Shown in pieces: positions 45,801 through 55,700 of a stretch of 64,000 bases of DNA. The translations under genes and the position numbers were made by a program. The first letter of the stretch is position 1; each line of letters starts with the position of its first letter. This DNA is from Pycnopodia helianthoides (taxonomy: Eukaryota; Echinodermata; Asteroidea; Forcipulatida; Asteriidae). The stretch spans positions 8,450,583 to 8,514,582 of the forward strand of contig CM063258.1 of NCBI GenBank assembly GCA_032158295.1, written 5' to 3'. The notes beneath the pieces were generated by a model that did no database searches, was not told the origin of the DNA, and was given only the letters and a program-made list of their open reading frames with translations.

Positions 45801-47736
45801 AAAATAATTAAAAAAAGTCTTTAAAAATAGTATGAAGTTTTTAGCCAGGATTTTAAAATTTTCAAAACAAACTGTACAGACAAATGAAACAGTGTAAAGT
45901 AAATAATCTATGGACAACTCATAGTATTAATATTTCGCAACGCGCATTGACCCCTTGCACGCACATCACACGCGATGACCGTGTCATGCTAACCATTTTC
46001 TAAGTCAACTTGTAAACATGTAAATGCTGCATCGCCTAAAATGGGCACTACACACATAGGACACCGACTCCCAAAATGGCACAACCAAGATTATTGTCAT
46101 CATGACGACGCCTGGGCCCAATTTAATAAATCTGTTTAGCAGAAAATACTGCTAAACAAATTTCTTTGCTAAGCAAAAAATGAGTCGGGCACAGTTGAAA
46201 CAATGTAAACTATATGGAATGTTGGCTGGTAAGCTGTTTCTGGTAAGCCAGATTTTTCTGTGCTTAGCAAGTTTTTGTGCTTAAAGACTTTATGAAATTG
46301 GGCCCTAGTGAATTGGATCAATACAGTGGTATTTCAATTGATACAGCACCTTTCTTATTGTACAGCACCTTGTACGGGTTGCATCTTGTAAGTACTGCCA
46401 ACAAATGCCAGAAACACCATGGGAATTATATAAACACCTTCTATTAACAATAAGTGCAACACAGAGAACCCATGGCTTTTACGTCAAGCAATTATGGATT
46501 AGTGTCTTGCTTCATGATCAGTAATTTGAACATTTACCCGAGGAATTCTATCGGTTGACCAAGATGCTTCCAGTTTCTCTTACTCTCTCTTAGCTTCAGC
46601 AGAGCAAACCAACTGATGAAAGATTCCTCGGGGAGATTCTTGGAGACAGAACTCAGCCCGAACGGCTCCACACCCGCACCAACCGCGGCGTCTCTCTCAG
46701 CGCTTTGATCCGATTGGTCGATACTACCGTCTTTGCTGTCGGAGAACTCCCAGCCGTCCCTCTGCGGTAGAATGGTCTTGAGAACATCATCAAAGTCTTG
46801 ACATTTCCACAGGAGGAGCAGATCAGCTCTGAGAGTGACGGTCCGGCAGGTTGCTGGAAGAGGGAGTTGCTCTGGAAGGGTACTCGAAGACGATGGATTT
46901 GTCCGTAAAGGACTGGATGCAAAGCTCTCGGGTAGAACGACATCAATTGTGAAATGGGCCACACTGCTTGCCACATAAAATGGAATGTCCTCTGAAAGTC
47001 AGAAGAAGGTGTCTCTATTTAACAAATGTGATTGTTTGCCTCAGGAATAAAGAATATCAGTTTGGTTTTACCTAATGTGGATGTGATACTCTGTGATTCC
47101 TGAGTCCTTACATGTAGGCAAAAAAACAGACAGGCATACTACTCAGGTGGAATTTGAGCCAAGGATAACAACATTCTAAAGAAGATCTCTTAACAACTAT
47201 AGGAGGCCAGTATCTCTATTTTATGGTAATCTAAGGTATTTCTATTATTAGTAGTAGTAGTATTTATTTGACGAGAGACAAATATTACAATGGAAAAGAG
47301 AAAACGATAGCCCCTAGGTCTAGACCCAGTAACTGGGGCGCTGTACTCCGGGGTGGGTTTTTTCCTCGAAATGTTCGGTTGTACTAGCAGATACATGTTT
47401 TGTCGACCACAGATGTCAACATTTCAAGAAAAAAAACTCTGTTTGAGTACAGCCCCTTAGTTACTGGGTCTAGCCTTTACCTGTCGATTTTTTTGTAGAA
47501 ATGTTCCATTTTTTTGAGGAACGAAGCCCATGGGGTTTGTTCTTCAGTGCTTCTGCAAACACCAGACCACTGGTAAGGATCAATCCTTCCTTTGGCCCGA
47601 TGACGACACCGCTGCAGCTGAACTCTTGCTGCGTTGGTTTGTCGCCCTCAACGCAAAGATTTGAGGGTGTTTTAGAGCCATCTTGTTGACGAAGATGAAC
47701 AACACAGCTCTCTGTCAGTTGTCTGTGGCAGTCCAT
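36694..47736 (-). CDS. TYSND1: peroxisomal leader-peptide-processing protease TYSND1, complete
   Basis: A trypsin-like serine protease that processes peroxisomal matrix enzymes. The ten minus-strand exons are: 47736-47481, 46991-46538, 45782-45570, 44909-44701, 43249-43103, 41613-41440, 39835-39714, 38377-38286, 37317-37223 and 36800-36694. All sites are GT-AG and all phases agree; about 622 residues. The N-terminal half has CSGVVIGPKEGLIL and TDARCVPGSEGGG. The protease domain has TCRHVV (His417), SFDLAVLKL (Asp454) and HSGTSGGPLF (Ser535), so the triad is intact. The protein ends QSKL, a type 1 peroxisomal targeting signal. An in-frame upstream ATG at 47835 would add 33 residues, but an acceptor-like TTTTCTTCAG directly before the 47736 ATG favours the shorter form behind a non-coding exon. 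The exons at 44909-44701, 38377-38286, 37317-37223 and 36800-36694 were recovered from splice phase and family motifs. Confidence 0.92.
36801..39713 (-). other. TYSND1 introns 7-9
   Basis: Between the last four exons. Intron 9 (36801-37222) has a GGCCATGGCCTCTG/CAAGGCC dispersed repeat at 37050-37190. Intron 8 (37318-38285) has a repeat block near 37440-37520 that recurs inverted near 62925-63000. Intron 7 (38378-39713) has a TTAAAGGGACACGTTGCC fragment near 38534, a dispersed repeat at 38745-39035 with an inverted relative at 62255-62560, and the TTAA element at 39121-39514. Confidence 0.6.
39121..40410. repeat. duplicated segment, TTAA MITE plus adjacent 95 bp, flanking TYSND1 exon 7
   Basis: The TTAA element (39121-39514) and the next 95 bp (AAGAAGGGATAACGAGTGAGG...GATGTCCCAGAT) recur as 39922-40314 plus 40315-40408. 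The coding exon 39714-39835 lies between the copies. A shared flank outside the element shows segmental duplication, not two separate insertions. The second copy has lost the first T of its TTAA. Confidence 0.85.
41741..41916. mobile_element. 176-bp hairpin MITE
   Basis: TGAGCAAGTTCGGGTGAGCG and ACTAGAGTGACTAGAAACCA are mirrored at the right by TGGTTAGTCTAGTCACTCTA and GTCGCCCACCCAAACTTGCTCA. A second inner palindrome (GACCATGCACTGGAGCATGGTC) marks the centre. Confidence 0.8.
42185..42478. mobile_element. TTAA-type MITE
   Basis: Left TTAAAGACACTGGACAC, right AGTGTCCAGTGCCTTTA. The interior shares AACCTGTGAAAATTTGAACTCAATTGG and GAGCCGTTTCTCAC words with the family at 43356-43730, in opposite orientation. 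Confidence 0.75.
42592..43018 (-). mobile_element. tRNA-derived SINE (Leu-like head)
   Basis: On the minus strand the head reads TGGCGTGTTGTGGCCGAGCG with an A-box-like TGGCCGAGCGG. It continues to ACTCAAGC (anticodon-loop CAA position) and the B-box GGTTCGAGTCC. The body carries GTCCTTAAGCAAGACACTTA, CTTCGGATGGGACGTAAAG and AAAGAACCCA. This layout is typical of a tRNA-Leu-type SINE. Confidence 0.7.
43356..43730. mobile_element. TTAA-type MITE with central hairpin
   Basis: Left TTAAAGGCATTGGACACTAT, right GGTGTCCAGTGCCTTTAA. A central inverted repeat AATAAAAGACTTCAGC/GCTGAAGCCTTTTATT is visible near 43520-43550. Confidence 0.8.
44170..44505 (-). mobile_element. tRNA-derived SINE with internal deletion
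   Basis: The same body as 42592-43018 (GCATTTTCCTGCAAGGTATT, GTGCTGTGGCGCAATATGCT, ACGGCTTTACGTCCCATCCG). The segment containing the B-box is missing, so the head (GAGTTTGAGTCCGGTGCTCT...TGGCCACGACAC on the plus strand) joins the body directly. Probably no longer transcribable by Pol III. Confidence 0.7.
45107..45475. repeat. inverted array of a short CCGAAGGTTC/GATAGTCCGAA motif
   Basis: The left two thirds repeat GATAGTCCGAA and CCGAAGGTTC-type words about every 20 bp on the plus strand. After about 45320 the same words appear inverted (GAACCTTCGGACTA). The block is a foldback of degenerate short repeats in TYSND1 intron 3. Non-coding. Confidence 0.7.
46114..46305. mobile_element. GGGCCCAATTT MITE, copy 3
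   Basis: Starts GGGCCCAATTTAATAAATCT and ends ACTTTATGAAATTGGGCCC. It is the same length as the copy at 36094-36285 and has the same internal TTAGC runs, in TYSND1 intron 2. Confidence 0.8.
47323..47470. mobile_element. 148-bp TA-flanked MITE next to the TYSND1 exon 1 donor
   Basis: Ends GACCCAGTAACTGGGGCGCT and (inverse) GACCCAGTAACTAAGGGGCT, each bounded by TA. On the TYSND1 sense strand the intron reads GTAAAGGC, then TA, then the element, so it starts ten bases into intron 1. The related longer element is at 50543-50939. Confidence 0.8.
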
Positions 47737-48033
47737 TTCTGAAGAAAATTTAATCAAGTCAGAACCAATTATTAGTTTGTTAGGTATTTTGGAATCTCGA
47801 TCTTTAACTGTACGCCACCAGTCGGCAAAAGCCATTACAGTGAACAGTTGTAAGATTTTGTAAGATTATCATGGATGTTGAATTTATCTTGAGACTGGAC
47901 AGTAGTTCCCCCCAATGGTCTACATGTTATGATGTAGTTTGTTGCCAAGATCGTAACCCTCCTACCTATCATCACAATGGATAGTTTTTACCATGGATTT
48001 TTTTACTTCGTAAGTTTTTCTACTCTTTGAACT

Positions 48034-48208
48034 AAAAAGCTTAGCGGAAAAAATGCCATATTCGACCTCCCTTTTTGAAGGTTTTCCCTGGGATTTACCC
48101 TAAGATGAATGTTTGAATTTACTGACTTTACTTCCATAAAAAAAAGTCCTCTCTGATCGTCCTACAAAAAGGAGGTCGGATATGGCAATTTTTCCGCGAA
48201 GCTTTTAT
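48034..48208. mobile_element. 175-bp foldback element
   Basis: AAAAAGCTTAGCGGAAAAAA, TGCCATATTCGACCTCC at the left is mirrored by GGAGGTCGGATATGGCAATT and TTTCCGCGAAGCTTTTA at the right. Confidence 0.75.
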
Positions 48209-48250
48209 GTTGAAAGAATAGTAGTACAGTGGTAGCACATTGGATACCTC

Positions 48251-48501
48251 AATAGCACTCCACACTAATGTCATTGTCAATGATGTCACTTTTCGCTAAA
48301 AATGCCCGGCTGTCAGACAACCATTCTACCACTTACTTAATTACCACATCATCGATGCTTCAAACCATAGTACTAGTCAGTACACAGGTAAACATAAAAC
48401 TTGGACTTGTATGTGTTTTATAACAAAAACTTAATAAGTTTGTCAGAGATCCGATACTTTGCTTCTATTATTTTCACTTAGCAATAGTGTTGAGTGCCAT
48501 T
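48251..48501. mobile_element. MITE, AATAGCACTCC family, copy 1
   Basis: Ends AATAGCACTCCACACTAATG and CAATAGTGTTGAGTGCCATT. The interior (GCATCATCGATG-like, AGTACTAGTCAGTACACAGG, GAGATCCGATACT) matches 59197-59424. Confidence 0.75.
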
Positions 48502-48682
48502 GCTGACCATTCTTAGTGAATCTTACAAACAATTTAGTTGTAAGAATATTCAAATTGGTGACAGAGAAATACAATAACCCTGGACAGATATATCTAGGAC
48601 AAGTTTGCCAGCGCTTTTTAGACTTTCCTTTGGATACCGCCTTTTGTTAATGTTACTCTTTCGTTTCAAAGTTCCTCATAAT

Positions 48683-50528
48683 AGGGTAAACTGGGGTAAA
48701 AACGCCCGTTTTTTAAGTTTTAGTTAAATATCTCAAAAACTTCTTGGAGACACAGAGAAATTAATGTGTGGTTTTATCCATTACATATCTCCTCTATTGT
48801 GTGCAAATATAAAATTATAGTCACTATGTTGAAAAAGTGAAATTTTCCACCCTTTTTGGATGGAAGTTTGGCGGGCGTTTTTACCCGGGTCTCGGGGTAA
48901 AAACGCCCCGCCCGCCCAGAGGTCGCTATATGACAGGTTTCTTTTGTAATAGAATCATATTTGTTAAATTAATTCAGTATTGAGGGATACTACATTAACT
49001 GCAAACAACTTTTCAAACACAGTTGGTTCATTATAACTACAAACTCAATCATTTTAAACCGATAACTTTATGTGGTATGTTGAAACATTAGCATTCATAA
49101 TTCACGCACAATAAACTTGAACACTTATTTTATGTACCAACTTAGAAAGGTCTAAGGTTAACTCCAGCAAGGCTTCATTGGTCTGAGGAAATCATCCAGA
49201 AGCTCCTGGTGCTGATTTCACAAAGCACTAAGATTCATCTTAAGATGAGTTGTCAGTAATACCACAGTGATTTTTAGTGTGACATCACACCTAGCTTAGC
49301 AAGTAAGATGTGCATTTAAGCTCGCGAATGTACATTGACGGTCAGACAGAGATTTTGTCACATGACCGCAGTGGGATGACTATTGACTACGCAACACACA
49401 TAAACAGGAATAGGCCTACTGGTGTAACAGAAACAGTCAATTGGAAAGAGATGAGAGCACACAGGACACCAAGAGATGAACAACGAAGAGGGTGACAAGG
49501 GGGGGGGGGGGGTAGAGGGAAGGAGCTGGTATGACCACAAGAGGTTGGAAACACAAAACACAATACCAAAGGTGGGAAGGGGGTTAGTTAGTTAATGAGG
49601 CAGACTAAAAATGTGTATATCTGTGGGGATAAGGAGAAGGCAAAGACAAAAGGTTATTAGCCGTTTCTTTTTGGATGTTCAGACCAATGGGGTTGAATGA
49701 TCTGGATGCACTTTATCCACAGTTTCTCCCTACTCAGGCGAACAGTTTCTCTGTTGTTACCTAGTGCCTTAATGCCCTGTGAAATCATGGCAGAAATAGT
49801 CCTATTCATGAAGTTATAATATTTAGGCCCAATCATTCAACATAATCTTTTAATGCCGTTTGCAGTGGTACTTAGCATGAAGGAAAGTTATTTGTGAAAA
49901 AAATCAAATACGTCACAATAAACTTTGCAAATTTTAATTGAACCTTAACCTAATTGATCAAACCTGAATAAAAAAATATAAGAAATACAGTTTTATATAT
50001 AATAGGCTTCTAATAGTGAATATAAATTTAAAATATGGCTGTTAGTTACTAACATTGAGGTTTTTTTGAAGATTAATGAGGCTTTAATGGAGTTCGATGT
50101 TAAGGATGCTACTGGGCGTTTTTACCCCGAGGTACTTGATTTATCCTGGGGTAAAAACGCCCACTTACAAAACAATGTTAAGCAAATATTAAAATTGATT
50201 TTAATATTTTGATCATTTATTATTGTGTAGTTAACCCATCTTAACAAATATCAACTAAAGAATAATAAAAAAATAAAACAATGTGCTGTTTTTATTTTAT
50301 TTTAAGTGAAATACGTTAAACCTTCGACAGTCATTTTTCAAAACTTTTTTTTCCTAATTTTTTTTAACAGCACCTATGCACCCTTAAAATATGTTAATGA
50401 GTTTAATTATTCTTTTCATGTTTTTTGCCATGCATAGTACCTATTAGAAATATATTTCATTTAGTAATTCTATGTGTCTTTTTTTACTAGCAATGGAAAC
50501 AAGTCAAGTTTTTTACCCCAGTTTACCC
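48683..50528. mobile_element. 1846-bp TIR element with internal GGGCGTTTTTACCCC palindromes
   Basis: It opens GGGTAAACTGGGGTAAAAAC and closes with the inverse, TTTTTTACCCCAGTTTACCC, flanked on both sides by TAATA (48678-48682 and 50529-50533). Inside, GGCGTTTTTACCC faces GGGTAAAAACGCC near 48880-48910 and again near 50115-50160, so the terminal motif is repeated in inverted pairs at two interior sites. The rest is AT-rich. Between about 49200 and 49640 there is a less AT-rich block, possibly a nested insertion. No transposase frame. Confidence 0.8.
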
Positions 50529-50542
50529 TAATACTAAACACT

Positions 50543-50939
50543 TAGACCCAGTTACTGGGCCGATGTACTCCTTTTTCGAAAATTTTGACGTTTATCGGTC
50601 GGACTAGCGCCCCAGGAACTTATTGTACGTAACTACATCAATCTTCATTTTACCAGGTGCCCTGCCTCGAGGCAGGGCACCTGTCAAATTTTAGACGGGT
50701 GCTCTGCCTCAAATGTGATGACAACAAGGTTGAGGGAGGTAGGGTACCCATCAAATTAGAGGGATGCCCAACCTCCCTCAACTGCGTTGTTGTCACAGTT
50801 GAGGCAGGGCGCCCGGGATCCTGCTGAGAGTGTGATCGCATTGATGTAGTTACGTACAACAAGTTCCTGGGGGCGCTAGTACGACCGATAAACGTCAACA
50901 TTTTTTAAAAGGAGTACAGCGCCCCAGTAACTGGGTCTA
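50543..50939. mobile_element. 397-bp TA-flanked foldback element
   Basis: Termini GACCCAGTTACTGGGC and, inverted, GACCCAGTTACTGGGG, both next to TA. Long inner arms pair (GTACTCCTTTT, GACGTTTATCGGTCG, AGGAACTTATTGTACGTAAC, GCCCTGCCTCGAGGCAGGGC). A larger relative of 47323-47470. Confidence 0.8.
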
Positions 50940-51951
50940 GTAGTTAATATTCATAAACTTCGCCCAGACGTATTTTTACTTGTTTTGATCGATATTATAC
51001 ACTGGCCTTGGCACACCACAGTCTATCCAATGATAGTGTAGTGTACTGATGATGATATTGAATTGATGATACTGAGTGATAGTGACTGATTCAGTGATGT
51101 TTCAAGAATCAAGCCCTGGAATCAAAATTTGTTCAGAGATCGACGACAAGAAGAGTATATCAATCAAAGTATCTCCCGTAAAGTCAAGGTCAACTAAATT
51201 AAATTGCATTACCTTAATAATGAAAGTTTTATTTTCATTGTTAAATTCCACAAGATTAAGTTTCCAGCAACACCAGCCTGACCAGCTGATCAGCAGTGTT
51301 TACAGACTGTTTATCATTGACCCGTTGCTAGCTCTTGGTGGCGCTGTTCACTAACACACTTTCTGTTTTCATGAAGGTCAGGCAGTGTCTGGCGCCGGCG
51401 GTGGTGAGATAGGTGAGACGATTTATTATTTTGTTACAAAAGTTGATTAAAAGATCTAACAAGTCTTGTAAAATTTTGTTTTTAGAATTTGGCTATTTTG
51501 TCATAGTCAGTATGGTTAAAATAAAGTAAGTAAGTAAGTATTAATAACAGGGGTAAGAATCAATCATCCAAATTGAGACAAATCATAACAACAAAGCCAG
51601 GTTGAGTATTTATTTCGTTTTGAGCCATCATGTTTATCTAGTCATGCTAGTTATAAACTAATAAAAACTATAGTAATATTCAACTTCAAACATTCTGGAG
51701 TTTTAATCGGCCTCAGCAAGGTCTCGGTCTCGGACTAGTATGACTAATCGCAGTCCAGATAAGACCGGGACCTCAACATTTTGAGACCTCAAAATCACTG
51801 AGACCTGAAAAATATGGTCTCGAGACCGCCCGATCAAGGAAACCATTTTTATATAGTCATTCACCTTCAGGCATTAAAGTATTCCTCAAACTCACTTCCT
51901 CAACTCCCTGGTGAGCATACAACCACAAGCTTTCTTATTTTTTAGTATTAC

Positions 51952-52479
51952 TGTTGGGCGCGATCAGTCAATCGGCATGATCAACTGATCGCGCTGCGCT
52001 ATTGAAAGATCTATTGGTCGCGCAGCAATCGGTCGATCGCGCTGCAAGTATTTTTTGCGCGATCGGCCGATCGTGCAGGAATTTATTCGATCGTGCCCTA
52101 ACCTTAACCCTAACCCAAACCCTAACCCAAACCCTAACCCTAACCCTTACCCTAACACTAACTAACCAAGGAGGAAGGAACCCTAACCCTAACCCTAACC
52201 CTACCCTAACCCTAACCAGCCTAACCCAATCGGCCGATCGCGCAAAACCATTCCTGCACAATCGGCCGATCGCGCCAAACCAATCCTGCACAATCGGTCG
52301 ATCGCGCCAAACTAACCCTGCACAATCGGTCCATCGCGCATGTTTGTTGCGCGATCGACCGATTGTTGCGCGATCGACCGATTGCTGCGCGACCAATAGA
52401 TCTTTCAATAGCGCATCACGATCGGTCGATAGCGCAGCGCGATCGGTTGATCGCGCATATTGACCGATCGCGCCCAACA
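51952..52479. mobile_element. 528-bp foldback element carrying telomere-type repeats
   Basis: Termini TGTTGGGCGCGATCAGTCAAT and the inverse of TGTTGGGCGCGATCGGTCAAT, flanked by TTAC on both sides (51948-51951 and 52480-52483). Both arms are built from CGATCGGTCGATCGCGC-type words, and an inner arm CTATTGAAAGATCTATTGGT is repeated inverted. The loop (about 52087-52240) is two blocks of CCCTAA repeats, the animal telomere sequence, separated by CAAGGAGGAAGG. The element ends 288 bp before the FBXL6 ATG. Confidence 0.85.
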
Positions 52480-52766
52480 TTACTATTATTAATATTAGCA
52501 CTATCCAGCACAATATGTATCAGACAACATTTGCTGGCTCCCACTAATACTGCTGGGTTTAGAGAAGCAACTATGGTTAAGTGTCAAGCAACTAAAGAGT
52601 GGCTTGCTCATGGACACAAGTGTCATGACCACACACTCTGAACTCCACACTCGGATATGAAATCAACGTGTACGTTTAAAAGTCGGTATAGGAGTAGGAC
52701 TGCCTTACGTCCTGAGGTATCACTGCACTTTAAGTTGAAAGTTTTACTCTCTTTGCACTCAGGATC

Positions 52767-55700
52767 ATGGCCAGAAACCAAAACCAACGACAGAGGGGAA
52801 TATTAGGGGTACTGAAGCCAGCTGAGCCCTTGATGTTCTCGTTCCTACCAAACAGGGCCCAGGAATGGCCGTCTGATGATGACGAGGGAGATTCTGATTA
52901 TGATCCGAATAACTCGGCTGATTTTGACGACGATGGGGAAGCATCTCTGCCAGCATTATCTTCAAAAGTGAAGTAGGTTTAAGTTTTAGTTTCTTTGCCT
53001 TCGAATATTAAGTCGATTTAACTATTGCATCCAAGGGAAAAAGACCAACATTTTGGCCCTAATCAGTTGATGATACAGCACCGTGTGGTGCTCGGTGCTT
53101 TCGAGAGGTTTCAGGGAAGAGAATCCACAGACAGTCACCACTGGTGGGATTGGAACCCAAGACCTTCTTTGTTAAAGGAACATTACAGAATTAGTTTTTG
53201 CTAACAAAACAGTTGCTGGCAGTATAAGCACTTTATGTAATCCACCATATACATAAACTGACAAACCTGTAGAAGTTTGAGATCGATCGGCCATCTGGGT
53301 CACGAGAAAATAGTGAAAAACCGATTACACATTTGCATGAAATCATATAGATTCAACAAATGAATCTGAGCGATAAACCCAAATCGGAAAATTAGTTTGT
53401 TCATTTCTCATCAAATATGGCATTTCAGACAAAAATATTTCAAGGGATGTTTTCTACTATCATCATCATTAGACCGTGTAAGTTTTATTTAAATCTGTGA
53501 TCAAAAAGTATATTTCACAAGTTTTTTTCTTACCAATTCTGTAATGTTCCTTTAACTGCCAAACATACAAGCTTGAGATGAGAGACCAGTATTAAATTTT
53601 GAAGGTGGCACATAATTTGGAGGTTATCATCTTTAGAAAAAAAGAAAGTCCTTTTTCCACTGCACTGAAACTTACAGGTCCGTGGCCACTTACCCTGTTA
53701 AAAAAATATATAAAAAAATAGCCACATACAATCACTGAATTTGAGTGATTTATAAAAGCATACCTTTTCCAACTAAAAGTGGGATATTTAAATGTTGTAT
53801 ACATTCATCAGTTTAGACCTGTTAAAATTACTGTAAAACCTGCTGTAAACAAATGTTTGGTGTTTTTTTTCATTTCATTGTCCCCCATGTTTGATTAGAA
53901 AATTTAAAACAATTATGTTTATATGTAAATATTTTCAGGACAAAGAGCTCTAAAAGGAAAATTACTGCCTCTAGATCAAAACATAAATCGAAAGCAACAA
54001 AAAAGTCAAAGAAACCAGCAGAGGGAGAGAAGCCAAATAAAAGAAAAGCACCAAAAAGAAAAAGGACTGCAGCGTCGTCGCCGTCGCGGAAAGATCAAAA
54101 GGTTCAAGACATACATGACGGTGAAGTTCAAGGGTCAAGCTTCAGAGACCCCACTTTGTGGGGTCAGAGGTTACCACTGATCGTGCTTCAGAAGGTGTAC
54201 CAGTACGTGGTGCAATCATACGGGGCTATTCCATTCCTGTGCAGGTAGGTTTCTTCAGTTGAGCCTTCCCTCCATAGTCAAAGTAAGTTTGAATAAATTC
54301 TGACGAAAATAATAGTTTGCATGATTGATTCATATCAAAATGCTTGACACAAAACTTCTTCTGGGTTTTAAAAGTTTTCCTCGATAATTTTCTTCAAACA
54401 CATTTTTTTTTTATAGAGCTTGTAGAGTGTGTAGACTGTGGAGAGAGGCTGCTGTTCATTCGTCGTTATGGCAACATCTAGACTTGGCCAATGGGAGAAT
54501 CACGTGTACTGACGCCACGTTGGATTGGCTGGCACAGAACAGATTATCACAAGTGAGATCGCTTAATTTGGGAGGTTGGAAAACGCTCACCGATGAAGGA
54601 GTTAAGGTAATTTCAGGAGAAGCTACTACCCCTGAAACACCTCTATCTTGTCCCACTTTCCTTTACACTTGTTGTAATAAGAAACAGTCCTTCTAGCACT
54701 TTTATGGGCATATCAAAGTACTTTTAAAAAAAAGAAAGAAGCTGCTTAGGGTGTCATGGCCGAGTTGTTTGGAGCATCGGAGATAAGTTCTGTTGGTCGA
54801 GTCATCGGGGTGTGGGTTTGAATCACTGTCGTGACACTTGTGTCCTTGAGCAAGATTCTTTACTATAATTGCTTCTCTTCACCCAGGGGTATAAATGGGT
54901 ACCTGCGAGGGTAAAGGTTGAAATTGTGTATGAAAAAGCCTTCGGAGTGCCACGGCAGCACAGGGCTGTATACTCCTCAGGGAGCTGAGAAAGATTACTG
55001 GAATGCTATTGGCCCAATGACCAGGGCACTAATGTAAAGCAAATTGATACGTTGTTGTGAAATGCGCTATATAAGAACTAGTTATTATTTAGAACTAGCT
55101 ATTATTATGCTTTGTTACGTTTGGATTATGAGACCATTTTATATAGCACCTTTTGCAAAGTGTAGCTGAGCAATCTGCTGTCAACCATGCCAGAAACACC
55201 GGAGCAAACCCCTTCTCTTTACAACTAAGTGTATTAGATCTTTTCTTTTGTGTGTGTATTACACAACACACAGGACCTACTGAAGGACAAAGCAATGAGA
55301 GTCGAGTGTTCTAGCCTAAGGACACAGTTGTGATGTATTTATTAAAATTGATTGTCTTTTCTGATGACTACTTCAGGCGTTGGTGACCCATTCTCCGAAG
55401 CATCTGACTGCCATTCATCTCAATGGCTGCATCAAACTTGGCTCAAAGTCCATTACCGCTTTGGCTGATAGCTGCCCAAATCTCCACACATTAGACCTGT
55501 CAAACACCAACGTAAGTAGCTGCCTAAATCTCCACACATTAGACCTGTCAAACACCAACGTAAGTAGCTGCCTAAATCTCCACACATTAGACCTGTCAAA
55601 CACCAACGTAAGTAGCTGCCTAAATCTCCACACATTAGACCTGTCAAACACCAACGTAAGTAGCTGCCTAAATCTCCACACATTAGACCTGTCAAACACC

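Larger units (their letters stand above)
40411..46537 (-). other. TYSND1 introns 2-6, repeat content
   Basis: Besides coding exons this holds a hairpin (41741-41916), TTAA elements (42185-42478 and 43356-43730), two tRNA-derived SINEs (42592-43018 and 44170-44505), a SINE-like fragment at about 43740-44005, a short-motif inverted array (45107-45475), a GGGCCCAATTT element (46114-46305) and SINE-like fragments near 46360-46520. I see no further gene. Confidence 0.6.
47737..52766. other. region between divergent TYSND1 and FBXL6
   Basis: About 5 kb separate the two starts. Almost all of it is TIR elements: 48034-48208, 48251-48501, 48683-50528, 50543-50939 and 51952-52479. Between 50940 and 51951 I see TGATGATAC-type simple sequence, a CTCGGTCTCG/GAGACC-rich patch near 51720-51840 and a SINE fragment near 51890-51930. 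A SINE fragment at about 52550-52650 precedes FBXL6. No conserved promoter motif was identified. Confidence 0.6.

Noticed and set aside
46653..46976. 107-codon minus-strand frame overlapping TYSND1 exon 2
   Set aside because: An out-of-frame shadow; the other frame joins exon 1 and exon 3 in phase and continues the TYSND1 protein.
51968..52513. Open frames of 181 and 153 codons over the telomere-type element
   Set aside because: They encode only low-complexity VRVRV or LTLTL runs from CCCTAA repeats and palindromic arms.
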